Program-made: the position numbers and the translations under genes
Part shown: piece after piece, positions 1-10,734 of the stretch
Layout of the letters: every line of letters begins with the position of its first letter
How positions within the stretch are numbered: position 1 is the first letter of the stretch
Origin: Symbiodinium natans
Lineage: Eukaryota > Sar > Dinophyceae > Suessiales > Symbiodiniaceae
Assembly: GCA_905221605.1 (NCBI GenBank)
Contig: CAJNDS010000791.1
Location: 696,001-760,000 of the forward strand
Length of the DNA: 64,000 nt
Reading direction: 5' to 3'
The notes under the pieces: model-generated
The model's database searches: none
What the model was told of the DNA's origin: nothing
What the model saw: the letters and a program-made list of their open reading frames with translations, nothing else

Positions 1-141
1 AAAAAGAACAACACCACATATGTGTCTGTATCTAGATTTTTAGCATTCAGTATTCCTTAATTTTTACACCTGTATGTTACATCTACTAGTTTCTAGTAAT
101 ATGTATCTATATGTATGTACAAAACCTGGCCAGGGCACCAC

Positions 142-234
142 CAGAAGAGGCTTCAGCGCGGCGATGAGTCGACGGCCGCCGCAGCGCTCCCGCGCATCCG
201 CGACGGCGCTGCGGCAGAGCTTCTCGAACTCGTC
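142..234 (-). CDS. internal exon, helical protein (unrecognised gene)
   Basis: A 31-codon open stretch on the minus strand, starting DEFEKLCRSAVADARERC and ending in LIAALKPLL. It is bounded by GTGAG|GAC as acceptor and CTTCTG|GTGGTG as donor, phase 0 at both ends, and is alanine, arginine and leucine rich, so probably helical. It is phase-compatible with the exon at 625-686. The upstream intron carries the TTTAGGG array at 245-330. I do not recognise the family. Confidence 0.5.
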
Positions 235-244
235 CTCACGGAGG

Positions 245-330
245 GGTTTAGGGTTTAGGGTTTAGGGTTTAGGGTTTAGGGTTTAGGGTTTAGGGTTTAG
301 AGTTTAGGGTTTAGGGTTTAGGGTTTAGGG
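245..330. repeat. telomere-like TTTAGGG array
   Basis: About twelve nearly perfect heptamers (one reads TTTAGAG) followed by decayed copies to about 355. It lies between two minus-strand exons, so it is intronic and not a chromosome end: unique sequence continues on both sides. Confidence 0.95.
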
Positions 331-624
331 CTTGGGGCTTAGGGCTTTAGGGCCTTCAGGGCTTGGCAGAATCCCCGTCTGAAAGCGGCTTTCGGTCGGT
401 GTGGTTCCCAAAACCCCAAAACCTTGAAACCGAAACACTCCTAAACACCCTGAACCCTAAACGCTCCTAAACTCAAAGCAAGTCCTGGCTGTATACTTGG
501 TGCCTTGGGGGCTTGTCTGGAAGTTTGCTTAAGTCCAGTGGACAGTGTTAAGCTATTAAGCTAAGCGAGACCACAGACTTCTACTACCCTAAAGCCTAAA
601 CCCTCTAAGGCAAGAACCGCATAC

Positions 625-686
625 GTTCTTTGCCGACTGGTTCCTCTCGTCCAACTCACGGTGCAGCCTGGAATTGTCAATAAGGT
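625..686 (-). CDS. internal exon, coiled-coil-like (unrecognised gene)
   Basis: Minus-strand stretch reading LIDNSRLHRELDERNQSAKN, 2 + 60 nt. The acceptor is GGCAG|AC and the donor AAC|GTATGC. It ends in phase 0 and can join the exon at 142-234. Charged heptad-like pattern. Family not recognised. Confidence 0.5.
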
Positions 687-863
687 CTGCCGCAAGTCAC
701 CAGCTTATCTTGCAGCATAAAATTGCAAAAAGGCGCTTGGAAAAGGTATGCTGCATGTGTGTCCCTGTGAAAAAAGCGCAGCTAGATGCAGGACAAAGGA
801 GGACAGCTTCAGAAACGGCATCATGCACCTAGATTGACCAGGCTTTCGACACAACGGCACGCC

Positions 864-958
864 TTTCCCTTCTGTGCATCTGCCATTGCTGGCTGATTTG
901 GGCACTAAATTGGCCCCGTTGATTTCATTTGCTACTTGTGCACGGAAGCTGCTAAGGT
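864..958 (-). CDS. probable exon (unrecognised)
   Basis: Minus-strand open stretch beginning LSSFRAQVANEINGANL after acceptor GACAG|ACCTTA, the same six exon bases as the exon at 625-686. The 3' end is uncertain (GC donor near 864 or a GT further on). It may belong to the same gene as the two exons to its left. Confidence 0.4.
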
Positions 959-1123
959 CTGTCACAGGCTCGGCCTAACGCCAATTCAGCCGGCCGATGC
1001 CATTGTAGCATCCCAATCTCTCCCTGCACAACCCGAAAAAGGTATGTCTCTGCAAACGAAAGTTAGGCAGAACAAACCACCACCTCAGAGACACAGCCTC
1101 GAAGATCCGACACGCCTTTCTCG

Positions 1124-1189
1124 GTGCAAAGCTCGGGCCTGCTCAGCCTCTGGGCCGTGCAAAGTTCGGGCCTACTCAGCCTCTCTGGC
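1124..1189. repeat. 33-bp tandem duplication
   Basis: Two adjacent 33-bp units starting GTGCAAAG at 1124 and 1157, with three or four differences. 33 bp is a multiple of three and both units read open on the plus strand, but nothing else supports coding. No gene is seen from about 1000 to 2060. Confidence 0.85.
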
Positions 1190-2065
1190 ACCATTGGAGC
1201 AATCAAGCCCACTATCAATCTCCAGGTGCGGATTCCGGAAATTAGGCGTCCCTTTCTTGGGGGACGTCGATCTACGGAGATTCGACTACTTTCGGAGGCA
1301 TCAACCGAATTTTAGAAAGCCCCTCGTCCAAACTTAAGCGCTACAGGCTGCGGATCCCATGATGTATCACGGGGTCAGGAGCTCCTGCGATCCGGCTGTG
1401 CCAACCTGATCACATGCCCCACCTTAATTGTAAGGTATCCTAAACACCCTAACACCCAGACTCAGACAGTCCACAGCTCGAGCAGGATCACAACCGACTG
1501 AACCTGTGTAATGAATCTAATGCGAACGGATGGCACATCCTCCAAGCAGTAACATCGAGCGGTGAGCGCCACTCCGCCCGGAAATCGCATACTGAAAGTC
1601 TGCATTCAGGCCACAGCTGCTCTGGAGTATATCCCTGGGGAAGGATGTGATGAAGCGAGGAGAAGGTCATGTCGAGCACATGCACTGGTAAATGTCAGGC
1701 CCTTCCTTCCCCAGAGCTCCCCAAGCTGTAGGGCCAAGCACTCCGCTGCGGTCCAGCACATGGAGAAAACAACTCTATCTATATAAGTATAAGCAAAAAT
1801 ATCGATAATCTATAGATGTATAAGAGCAGAACGGATCAGAAGTCAGTCGAGCGCAGGTTCGCAATATTCTTGCTTGCCTGAGACAACGTTTAATGCTGTG
1901 GTCCTCAACTCCGGCGAGTGCGCCACAGGGAATGCGAAAGTTATACTGCCGAAACACTGCGAGCGTTCAAGAGCAGACACAGCGCCATCAACGCAGCCTG
2001 CTTCTAAGACCATCTACAGGTTCAGGGGAGCAAGCGGTACAGCTCAGGGATTGGGCTGATACCTC

Positions 2066-3009
2066 GCCTGCAGCAATAGCGAGAGAAGTGCATGCGGAGA
2101 TCTTCCAGCAATGTAGTCAGCTGGTTGGTTCCTTTGTCCAAGTCCTCCTGCTTGCCACAGCACACCACCATTTCCACCGGCTTGTTGTTGCCACCTTCAC
2201 TGTCTCCTTCGCTGACTCGGATGTAGGCGTTGCATGCCTTCCGGATGGGACGAATGTTGCAACCACCGCGTCCGATCAAACGAGGAACGAGCTCGAAGTC
2301 AGCATGGTTGACGACATCAAGCCCGGTGAAGACGAAGCGGCGCAGAAACCGTCCCCCAACTTTCCGCATGGATGTCCCTTTGCATGGGAGCTCAGGGGGC
2401 TCAGGGGGCTCTGGGAGCTCGCCGTGGTCTTCGGAGTCTCCAGCAACCTGGGGCGACACTGACACTGGCCTCTCAAGGCCAGGTGGGGCAAACCCGGCAA
2501 ACCTTTGGGGAGACGGAGATGGCCTCTCGAGTCCAGGGCACGCCAGGCAAACGGAGAGGTCGTGTAGAAGGTGCTCGAGGAAGTGAATCCAGCCTGTTCG
2601 GAAGCCAGCAAAGCTGCCAGAGCGATGCACTTCTTGTGGGCTACATCGGTTGCATCCATTGCATGACTTGAGAGCTCGTGGGTGTTGCCACTTGCATCGG
2701 GGACGAACATTGGGCGGCGATCTCCTTCCAGCATGACGAGATTGGCACCTTCACGGGCATGAGGTTGTGCCAGGAAGTGCGAGGCGAATCAGAAGTTGAT
2801 GTAGCCGTACTGGCGCGCGTTGGGGTGAGATCCTCGTCTGCGACAGCTTCAGCGGTGGTTCTGCAGGGCCTCGACTCCACGTCTTCCAGCTTGATCACAT
2901 CGTAGGGCTTCTTCCCATTTGCCTGTGACTTTCCGACGGCTCCACGCGGGCGAGGGGGTTGGTTGCCCAACTCACCCAGCTTAAGCTCGAGGCTGCGAGA
3001 CAGTGCCAT
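2066..3009 (-). CDS. KH-domain RNA-binding protein (3 or more exons)
   Basis: Likely a cytosolic or nuclear single-stranded RNA-binding protein. Exon 3 (2447 down to about 2066) carries the KH core: FELVPRLIGRGGCNIRPIRK contains the GxxG loop (GRGG) with the usual hydrophobic residue before it and NI after it, followed by the strand ACNAYIRV. It is preceded by a proline/glutamate linker. Exon 2 (about 2760-2594) reads MFVPDASGNTHELSSHAMD and a helix ending LAALLASEQ. Exons 2 and 3 join in frame as SEQ|VAGDSEDHGE with donor CAG|GCTGGA (GC) and acceptor CCCAG|GTTGCT. Exon 1 opens with ATG at 3009 (MALSRSLELKLGELGNQ); the junction of exons 1 and 2 was not resolved because the frames differ and no single pair of sites is convincing. 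The KH assignment is firm, the gene limits are not. Confidence 0.7.
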
Positions 3010-3301
3010 GGCAACTGAAGCTCCAGGACAACGGGAGTACGCCTTGCCCTTGACTCTTCGCTATGCCGCTATGCGCAAGCCAAATGCTTTAGCCGAATGT
3101 CCGAGGTTTGGGAGGCTCGAAACTTGCGCCCTGTCAGGCTTTGGCTTCTAGGGGTTATGGGCGTTTGGGGTTGGGAGTTCGAAAGCCATCTAAAGCTCGA
3201 AGCTGAAGCCTGGGCAAGGGTGTAGGTCTCATGATAGCCTTTCAGGGGGCATTACTTTTCGGAGGAATTAGTACTATGGGGTTTTTTTGGCGATCCCGGA
3301 C

Positions 3302-3346
3302 CTCCACCGTCCCGGTCTTCTCGCTGAAGCGGTCGTAGACCTCCAC
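3302..3346 (-). CDS. 15-codon micro-exon
   Basis: Reads VEVYDRFSEKTGTVE, phase 0 at both ends, acceptor GAAAG|GTG and donor GTGGAG|GTC. The nine bases GTGGAGGTC occur at both ends of the exon. It lies upstream of the KH gene on the same strand; which gene it belongs to is unknown. Confidence 0.45.
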
Positions 3347-3399
3347 CTTTCAAACTCACGTGCACGGAAGTGCCCGCCAACCTCCTTCCTCTCGTTCGT

Positions 3400-3500
3400 T
3401 CGCTCGTTCCTTCTTCTTCTTCTTCCTCTTCTTCTTCTTCTTACATCCGAAACCCCCAACCCAAGCCCCAACCCTAAACCCTAAACCCTAAACCCGAACC
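3400..3500. repeat. TTC-rich tract then CCCTAAA copies
   Basis: A pyrimidine tract of TTC/CTC triplets (about 3402-3442) runs into CCCTAAA copies at 3472-3495. Intronic or intergenic. Confidence 0.85.
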
Positions 3501-3896
3501 CCGCAACCCCGAGATCCCTGAATTCCCCTGCCCCCCTCAAGCAGAAGCTCCCGAGCAAGCCCGCCTTCTGGAAGCATCGGTCGACGGTTTGCGTTGGGGC
3601 ACAACGCTCCTGTTGTTGGAGCTGTGTTGTGTTGCGTTTGGCTAGGTAGCATGGAGTTGGTTCTGTAAGGTAAGAAGACTTGAAACTGGGTTGATCTTTT
3701 GTACAGGGGAAGGAGGGGAGGAGGCGGAATGCGTGTAGGACTCTTTGGTGCTCTGGGCTTGGAAGGGTGAGGCTGCTGTGATCGGCTTCGGGGAGTGTGA
3801 CTGCTGAACTTGTCATTGCTCTGGCGCCATAGCTTGGGTCCAAAAAGGCTCAACCCTATCGCCCAAAGACCTAAACCCTCAAACCCTCAAACCCTC

Positions 3897-3966
3897 AAAT
3901 CGGTCCGGCACGCCCAGGAGCTGCAAGAAGGCATGGTCCTCCATCAGACCAGGAAGTCCAGGGTTG
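3897..3966 (-). CDS. probable exon (unrecognised)
   Basis: Reads NPGLPGLMEDHAFLQLL then GVPDRFEG after acceptor AAAAG|C. The donor is uncertain, near a CCTCAAA run. Mixed helix and loop composition, typical coding GC. Family not recognised. Confidence 0.45.
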
Positions 3967-4160
3967 CTTTTGGTGGTATTAAGGCCTAGGGCTCATGGCT
4001 TTATGGGGAGCTGTGGGGTACGGGGCTGAAAGCCCGAAGGCCACAGACCTTTCAGAGTGTCATCTTCCACTCCAGGACCTCTGGAACCAAGGAAAGCACG
4101 AGGCTTTTGCTCAAGGCAACCCCCTTTCCCAGAGCCCCACGACCCCCTGCCCCCCATAGC

Positions 4161-4238
4161 CTGCACAGAGCCCGCCGGCTCCAATGTCGCCGAGAGCGTG
4201 GCCACGGGAAGTTGGGCATCCGCAATCTCGGGCACGGC
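4161..4238 (-). CDS. exon 10 of a phase-0 exon chain (coiled-coil-rich gene)
   Basis: 26 codons, AVPEIADAQLPVATLSATLE then PAGSVQ. Acceptor ACGCAG|GCC, donor GTGCAG|GCT (GC type). It is the last of ten exons between 8205 and 4161 that all begin and end in phase 0 and can be joined without a stop. Confidence 0.55.
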
Positions 4239-4626
4239 CTGCGTGGGATTGGGTGTTCGGGCTCAGGCTCTGGGATCCAGAGGAAGAGCCATCAACGCTG
4301 CATTCTCCTGCAACCCTACGTCTTCAACCTGAAGCCACCATACACGGCCTTCATCTTGAGCCTCTAGACCCACGACCCTAGATGCCTTAAAGCACCAAAC
4401 CCTAAGTAATCAACCCAGTCACACCTCAACCCTCAAAACCCCAGAAAGAGGGGCTTACGAAGGCCTTTGAGCCCGTTGCCGACGGAGCTAGCGCCGCCTC
4501 CTGTGGCTCAGAAGCCGAGGGCTTTCCCAGCTTGTGACGGAGCTAGGCGCGGGATGCTGTTTGGGTGTCAGGCTCAGGGGTATTTGGGGTTCGGGGCCAG
4601 GGTTTTCGGGGTTCCGGGCTTTTAAG

Positions 4627-4675
4627 GGGGAGGAGGGGGGGGGGGGGGGGGGGGGGGAGGGGGGGGGGAGAGGGG
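4627..4675. repeat. poly-G tract (poly-C on the coding strand)
   Basis: Almost pure G with three A interruptions. On the sense (minus) strand it is a C-rich pyrimidine tract within an intron. Length is likely unreliable in assembly. Confidence 0.9.
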
Positions 4676-5183
4676 GTCAGGGTTGACCCCTTGCCCTAAC
4701 TTCTTCGCACAGTGCAAGCCCAAAACCCCAGACATCTTCCTAAACCTCTACAGCAGTCCAAGCACAATCCAAGCAGTGCACGGCCAACACCATATCCGTA
4801 TGACTGCTCCAAAAACACGCAACCCTACAACCATGAATAACGTATTCACAAAAGACGTTTCCACAAGCCCCCAATACGGCGGTGCAAGAACCAAACATCC
4901 ATCCTTGAAACTTCCAAAACACTTCTCATATGTTCTTAACAACTTAATTTGAGCAAGCCCCAAAACACCAGTACAGTGCAGGACGGCATCTTGCGCGCTC
5001 CTTCTCTGGAAAAGGGCTCTGAACCTCCCCATCCACGGCCTGGCATTGAAACATGCGGGCTTGTTGAGGCTGCCTTTTCGAGGGAGGTTCACAAGGGGGC
5101 TCCATGCAAAAGGCACCTGCAGCGGTGCCCTGTCTCCGGAAAACAGACCCCCCAAATGACCGAAACTTGGCATGTTGGGGCAC

Positions 5184-5240
5184 CTGCCGGCCACGGAGCT
5201 GCAGCTGCAACAGCCGCTTCTCCAGAACCCCGTAGGTGTC
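5184..5240 (-). CDS. exon 9 of the phase-0 chain
   Basis: 19 codons, DTYGVLEKRLLQLQLRGRQ, leucine heptads as in a coiled coil. Acceptor CCCAG|GAC (an alternative AG lies five bases upstream), donor CGGCAG|GTGCCC. Confidence 0.55.
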
Positions 5241-5436
5241 CTGGGCTGAGGGAAGAATTCGACCCTGAAGTTCTGGGGAGTTAAGGAGGCTAGATTCGGA
5301 AGCCTAGCCTCCTTTCAACATGGGGGGGGGGTGATTGGCTAGCTTGCCCTCTACTCTAGGGTGTTTGGTTGTTTGGGGGTGAGGGTGGAGTCCTAAACCC
5401 GAAACACTAAACCCTAAACCTTTAGCCCAGATAAAC

Positions 5437-5520
5437 TTTCCGAAGCCTTGGCTCCCCGTAGATCTCCCGGGCAGTGCCCGACGCTTCGCGCTGCTTTCGC
5501 TGCACAGCCGACCGAGCCTC
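5437..5520 (-). CDS. exon 8 of the phase-0 chain
   Basis: 28 codons, EARSAVQRKQREASGTAREI then YGEPRLRK. Acceptor AACCCAG|GAG, donor CGGAAA|GTTTAT. Strongly charged helix. Confidence 0.55.
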
Positions 5521-5623
5521 CTGGGTTTCGGTATGGGGGGGCGGGGGGGATGTCTAGGGCAGACGCAACTGGAAGTTCATGGAACAGCATTGCGGCATGG
5601 CATCACGTGCCCAACACTCAGGC

Positions 5624-5680
5624 TTTTCTGAGCTTGGCCCATCGGTCCTCGAGGTTTTGGGGGCCCGCTTGCTGCAGGAG
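5624..5680 (-). CDS. exon 7 of the phase-0 chain
   Basis: 19 codons, LLQQAGPQNLEDRWAKLRK. Acceptor CTGGAG|CTC (a second possible AG is at 5694), donor AGAAAA|GCC of the GC type. Confidence 0.5.
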
Positions 5681-6498
5681 CTCCAGGATACCTCTGACAT
5701 GAGTTTACGGGCTCAGGGGTTTATTAGGTCTTTATGGCAAGGCCTTGGAATGCAGGTGAACAATACTTCTTCGCAAGAAACTGCAGCATCCTCAAGAATC
5801 TGAGCCGCAGGCGGTTGAAGTCAGGCATGCCTGGCGGACGCTCTGCAGTGCAAATAAAAGGTTTGCGATAAAAGGGGTTTGCGAGGAACGCCGGAAAACA
5901 GACCTCCAGCGTGAGGCATGAAAAAACTGCGACCCTGAAGCCTGCACCCTGAACCCTGATCCCTGAGCCCTGACCTGAACCAACCTCCAAAATCCCAAAC
6001 TCGGGCGTTGCCCCCCGAGTCCCCGATGCCTTGGGCATCGGCTTCAATCGTGTCAGGAGAGGCCACCTCAGCTTTAGAGGTGTGGGGTTTAATGTTGTAC
6101 CCGCTTTAGTAGGGGCCTCCTTAATAAAGTCAAGTTTGCCGGGACATCCAGGACCGTGTAACTGCTTCGGGGTGCAGGGTGGGGTCTGCAATTAAGTCAA
6201 GCATTCCGGGTGTCGGAAGAAAACTTCGAGCGCGCCTTTAAAATCAATTGCCAGGTGTCCCTGTTCAACTCATATAAACTCGTCCCTGTTCAAAATCAGC
6301 TTCGGTGCCCACCTCTTTGAGGTCTTGATGAAAAAGAAAATATAGCAAAGCAGAATCCGAGAACCCCGAGGTAACTTCACAGACAAAAGACGCTGAGAAG
6401 GTTTAAGAAGAAAGGTGTGGATTTGAGGGTTCAGGGTTGAAGCTTTCAAGGGTCAAGCAGGACCTGAGCCCGCGCAATGGGATGGGGGGGCGGCGTGC

Positions 6499-6546
6499 CT
6501 TCGTTTTCAGGAGGTTGGCCTGCAGCTTCTCTGCCTCCTTCTTCAC
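6499..6546 (-). CDS. exon 6 of the phase-0 chain
   Basis: 16 codons, VKKEAEKLQANLLKTK, a clear coiled-coil heptad. Acceptor TTTGAG|GTG, donor ACGAAG|GCACGC (GC). Confidence 0.6.
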
Positions 6547-6860
6547 CTCAAAGAAGGAAGATAGGTCCCTAAAGTAGCCCCCTATGATAGGCGTCGATAG
6601 ACCCCTGTAGAGACCCTATGGTTTTAGGATAGGGTCCTGAAGGGGCTCCAGGCCAAGACAGGCGGATTCGGCGTTCCCAGCTTCAGACGTGGTATTCAGG
6701 ATTCGAGCCTTAGGGCTTCATTTACTTGGGCTTCGGGGCTTTCAGGTCGTCAGGGCTCAGGGTTTCAGGGTTTTTGGAATGAAGAGTTCAGGATGTTGAG
6801 GGTTTAGGACTCACGGGTTTCAGGGTTTCAGACTCAAGGGCTCGTGTTCCGAACATCGGC

Positions 6861-6950
6861 CTGGCCAATCTCTTCGAGCACAGCCCGCACGGCCGCGACG
6901 CGCGCGTCCGCCGCGGCTGCTGAAGTGATCACGGCTACGGAGCCCACAGC
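6861..6950 (-). CDS. exon 5 of the phase-0 chain
   Basis: 30 codons, AVGSVAVITSAAAADARVAA then VRAVLEEIGQ. Acceptor TTTCAG|GCT, donor GGCCAG|GCC. The composition suggests a pair of helices; no named repeat family can be assigned. Confidence 0.6.
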
Positions 6951-7144
6951 CTGAAAGGGCTTGGGCTTTGGGGTTTGGGTGTTTGGGGTGTTGGCATTGA
7001 TTTGGGGTGTAGGTTACGGGACAGGGGCTTCTTTGAAACTCGACAACCTTCAAGCAAAGGCTCTAAACCCGCAAGAACCTCTGCCCCAAATCCCACGCCC
7101 CAACGCCCCAATCTCTAATCTCCAATATCCACTCCCTGAGGCGC

Positions 7145-7195
7145 CTGAGGAACCGGAGCATTCGGCCCTGCCCCCGAGCGTGTCTCCGGTGCCAC
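7145..7195 (-). CDS. exon 4 of the phase-0 chain
   Basis: 17 codons, VAPETRSGAGPNAPVPQ, a proline/alanine linker. Acceptor CCTGAG|GTG, donor CCTCAG|GCGCCT. Confidence 0.45.
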
Positions 7196-7344
7196 CTCAG
7201 GTGCTCCTGGGACCTGGACAGGCAACTGCAAAGGGGGAGGGGGGTTTGGGCTCCTGAAGTCCGACGCCAGAAATGATCGAGAACCCAGTGTAGGTGAGGA
7301 GGGCTGTCAAGGGGACTCCCCGCCAAAAGTTCTCCCGGCAGCGC

Positions 7345-7371
7345 CTCTTCGTCCTGCAAGCGCATCTGCGC
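7345..7371 (-). CDS. exon 3 of the phase-0 chain, 9 codons
   Basis: A micro-exon AQMRLQDEE. Acceptor GAAAAG|GCG, donor GAAGAG|GCG. The same frame is open on both sides, so the exon could be longer (FEKAQ...LPGELLAG). Confidence 0.45.
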
Positions 7372-7512
7372 CTTTTCGAAGCGGGGATGACGGCAGGGCG
7401 AAGCCCAGGGAACCCAGAAATCCTCGAACGAAACCCGAAGCTTGATCCTACCCCCCGGAAACTTCCCAACTCCAACTCCAACCCCAAGCCCAAGAAGCGC
7501 GCAAACCCCGGC

Positions 7513-7560
7513 CTGGAGCGCCGTGATGTGTGTTTTCAGGGCGCGGCTCGTGGATTCGGC
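7513..7560 (-). CDS. exon 2 of the phase-0 chain
   Basis: 16 codons, AESTSRALKTHITALQ. Acceptor CTGCAG|GCCG and donor CTCCAG|GCCG are the same seven bases, so the exon sits between two copies of CAGGCCG. Confidence 0.55.
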
Positions 7561-7816
7561 CTGCAGCATTGAGCTGCTTCCGGGGCATTTCAATGGAGCA
7601 GCTTCCTTACAGACCCCCCCCCTTACAGTTAGGGTTGTGGGCATATAGGGCCTAAACTTTTCGGGGGGTTTAGGGATTTTTTGGGGCTTAAGAGGGTTCA
7701 GGAGTTTTGGGGTTCAAAACGTCTGAGGTTTGGGGGAGGATTAGCTTGGGTGCAGGGGGTGCAGTAGGAACTTCAGAGGGCTTCCCTAAAGGCCGAAGCC
7801 GTCAACCCGCGGTGGG

Positions 7817-7862
7817 GGGTTTAGGGTTAGGGTGTAGGGTTTAGGGTTTAGGGTTTAGGGTT
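7817..7862. repeat. TTTAGGG repeats
   Basis: Five to six heptamers or near-heptamers inside the intron between the exons at 8116 and 7560. Confidence 0.9.
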
Positions 7863-8115
7863 TTCCAGAGGCTAGGGTTTCGTGATGTGGGGTGACGGCC
7901 TAGCCCTTCGGGAAAGGTTTCAGCGGTCGAAGCATCCAAAACTCCAAAAGCTATTTCCAAGAAAACACGAACAAAAAGCCCAGACTCTGGCCTAGACCCG
8001 AACCCTCATGTTCCACCATCAATCCTCCGCCAATCCTCTCATGGAATAGGACCCAATAAACGACTTCGGCTACTTTTCCAGGCTTACGGTTCAGGAGTTT
8101 AGGGGGGCTCAGGGC

Positions 8116-8205
8116 CTCATTGAGGAGGTCCGCCGTGCGACGCAAGAGCTCGCTCATGAAGGACAGGAAAATCCGATGCCCTGTCTGCCACTCGATGACG
8201 CAGAC
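8116..8205 (-). CDS. exon 1 (first seen) of the phase-0 chain
   Basis: 30 codons, VCVIEWQTGHRIFLSFMSEL then LRRTADLLNE. Acceptor CCCGAG|GTC, donor AATGAG|GCC. The frame stays open to both sides (about 8040-8300). This chain continues through the exons at 7513, 7345, 7145, 6861, 6499, 5624, 5437, 5184 and 4161 with every intron in phase 0. The product would be rich in coiled coils; I do not recognise it. Confidence 0.6.
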
Positions 8206-8393
8206 CTCGGGCACTTTGGGAATCGAGCCCACGTGGTCATTTCCATCTGCCAGGACTTTGGGGAGGTTCACACAAGGTTTCGGCTTAAATCCGCCGAGGC
8301 CTCGGGCCGAAGGTGTATAGGTTGTCAGAACAGGCACCCCACTCCTAATCCTCCCCCCAAGCGCAAAGCCATATGTCGGACCCCTTTTTTCAC

Positions 8394-8427
8394 CTGGAAA
8401 GGGTGCCCCCCCGTGGGCGACCACGAT
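8394..8427 (-). CDS. 34-nt micro-exon
   Basis: IVVAHGGAPFP, between CTTTCAG|ATC and TTCCAG|GTGAAA, both good sites. A hydrophobic strand followed by a glycine turn. Short, so weak. Confidence 0.35.
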
Positions 8428-8571
8428 CTGAAAGCGGACGGTTCGCCAGCATCAGGGGCAGTTGAAGCCACCCCTAGCAGGCCCCCCCCCCTTTCCACCC
8501 GCTTTTCCGCCATGCCCCGCCCCCGCCCTGCTCAACTCCTTGCGAACCTTGAGCCCTAAGCCGTCAACCCT

Positions 8572-8640
8572 AAACTAACCCTCAACCCTAAACCCCAAAC
8601 CATAAACCATAAACCCGGAACCCTAAACCCTAAACCCAAC
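8572..8640. repeat. CCCTAAA degenerate array
   Basis: Runs of CCCTAAA and variants (CCATAAA, CCCCAAA) on the plus strand, opposite in orientation to the 7817 array. Confidence 0.85.
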
Positions 8641-9065
8641 CCTTATTGCTTGGGGTCCAGCGACTTGGGCGCTGCGGAATCACCATGCTCACGCGGATGC
8701 GCTGGGCCGGGCCGAGGCGGGTCGCGTGGCGTTACAATTAGATTTAAACTCGGCTATGCAAAAAAAGGGGAGCTTTTTTTGCCTTCAGATTCAAACGGGC
8801 TTGTCCCTGCAAGTGGCTAGCCACCACAACAGCGGCGCCGTGCTCCGCAACTCCACCTCTGTCGGGACCCAGGGAGGTGGAGAGCAGGATTCCCTTGTAA
8901 GAAGGACACCCTTAACTTCGGAACCTCCATGCAATTTAAGGGCCGAAGTTGAGGGGGGGGGCAGGGCTGAGGATTTACACCGGGTGTATCATAGGGTTTC
9001 AGGGATCGCCTCCAAGGGTTTGGGGTTCAGAGCTCAGTGGCCTCAGCACTCAAAGAGTCAGAGGC

Positions 9066-9117
9066 CTGGTTGGCCAAGACCCCGATGTGGTTGAACTGCT
9101 TTGCGTCAATGGGCATC
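9066..9117 (-). CDS. probable exon
   Basis: MPIDAKQFNHIGVLANQ, acceptor ATTCAG|GATG, donor AACCAG|GCC (GC). Starts with one base of a split codon. Family not recognised. Confidence 0.45.
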
Positions 9118-9539
9118 CTGAATGGGTTCATCGTTTGAAAGGACCTCACCGACCCAAGGCAAGAAATGCCAGAGGCGCCGTGGCATCCGAAACACCGAGC
9201 CAAGCAAGGCGGAAATTCCAAAGAATCTTGGGAACTGTTGGAAGAGCTACAACCTCCCGCAAAACAGCAGCGAGGACCCAACCCCTCAGAACACCAAAGA
9301 CTCGAACCTGCCCAAGCAGCAGGAGAACAACCCTTTTCCCCGCTCTTTTCACGCGAAGCAACTCCGAGTTCAAACCCTTGTCGGCCGCCAGGTCCTGCGA
9401 ACTCCAGGGACCGCTAGGTTTACAGCCAAGGAATCTGGGGTTTACAAGCCTTGCTTCGGGGCTTTCACGTGCACAGGGGCCCTCAGCCGGGGGAGGAGGG
9501 CTTGAGTCTGCTTGAGTAGGGCGAACACGGGCTCCAGTC

Positions 9540-9617
9540 CTCCAATGACGTGCGGAGTGTCGAGTCCAGGTCGTCAGAATCCAAGCACCGAAGCAGCACG
9601 TAGTTGATGTACTGCAC
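9540..9617 (-). CDS. exon, helical
   Basis: 26 codons, VQYINYVLLRCLDSDDLDST then LRTSLE. Acceptor GCTGAG|GTG, donor TTGGAG|GAC (GA type), phase 0. Good coding character; the family is not recognised. Confidence 0.55.
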
Positions 9618-9934
9618 CTCAGCATCGGTTCTGCCGGCCGCGCAGTGTCCGCGGCGAAGAGTCTGAGGGTTTGCGCTTGAGAGTTCGGGTGTGTGTGTGT
9701 GTGTAGTTGATCTTGCCATCTTCGCCATCTCGTTCTCGCCTCATCCCGTCCACCTGTGTAGACGGTCGGAGCCTCTACACCTCTTGGAGAACCCAGCCGG
9801 GGTCAGGCTCTGTTTTTTGGATTTTGCCGGATTATACACCCTAAGTCCAAATGACTAAGCCATGAAGCTTTCACCCAGAAGGCCCATGAACCCGACACCC
9901 CTACAGGGCCGCCTCAAACCGAAAGCCCCTGTGC

Positions 9935-10002
9935 GGTGCAAGGCGCAGAGTAGGGCTCGGCTTCTGGTGAGATCTGTGCCGCGTGGCAGAGCTCCGCGGC
10001 AC
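9935..10002 (-). CDS. possible exon
   Basis: AAELCHAAQISPEAEPYSAP after acceptor ACGCAG|GTGCC. The donor is not clear. From here to 10600 I see no other coding stretch, only decayed telomere-like units. Confidence 0.35.
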
Positions 10003-10734
10003 CTGCGTGTGGGCTTAGGGTTGAAGGTTGGGTTTGAAGTATTTTGGGGCGTGAAGATGGGATCCTGGAGTCCATATTTGGGCTTGCGTTTCGAGGGTCC
10101 TAGCTGCTGCAGGAGGAAGCTTCAGGCATGGGTCTTCGGAGTCTTCGGGATTCGGGTTTGAAAGTTTTAAGATTAAGCCCTGACCTAAACGAACTTTAGG
10201 GTTCAGGGCTACTTTTGCGGTGAACAACGTGTTGGATGAAAAGCTCGTGGCAACTTAGGACTCTAAAACCATCCGCCCAAGATGCATGGGCATCCCATGC
10301 CACCCGGTTCACCGATTCCTGCTGCAAGAAGAATGCGAAGGCGATAATTCTGACTGACATGCAGCTAACTACCCGGCATGAGTTGGCTGCATGAAATAAT
10401 GGGAACCCGAAATGGTAACCCTAAGGGGGGACCATCGGCTATAAAGATGTCGGTGCTGCATGCCGTTGGTTTATCTTGAACACCGTAAACCCTGAACCCC
10501 GGTTCCTAAACCCAGCACCTTCAAACCCCTAAAGCCTGAAACCCTCAGCTTCATGCCCCAAACCCTGAACCCCAACCCTACACGCCCCACACGCCATGCC
10601 CAGGCGCAGACGGCAAAAGGATGCTGAGGAGTGCCAGTGGTGGTGGCAAGCGGCCGACGGAGGCAAAGGGTGATCCACATCGCGCGCCTGGGCTGCAAGG
10701 TTTAGGGGCGTGCGGGCTTGGGGCTTGAAATATT

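Noticed and set aside
1-340. TTTAGGG array near the window start as a true chromosome end
   Set aside because: Unique, coding-like sequence lies on both sides and similar arrays recur all over the window.
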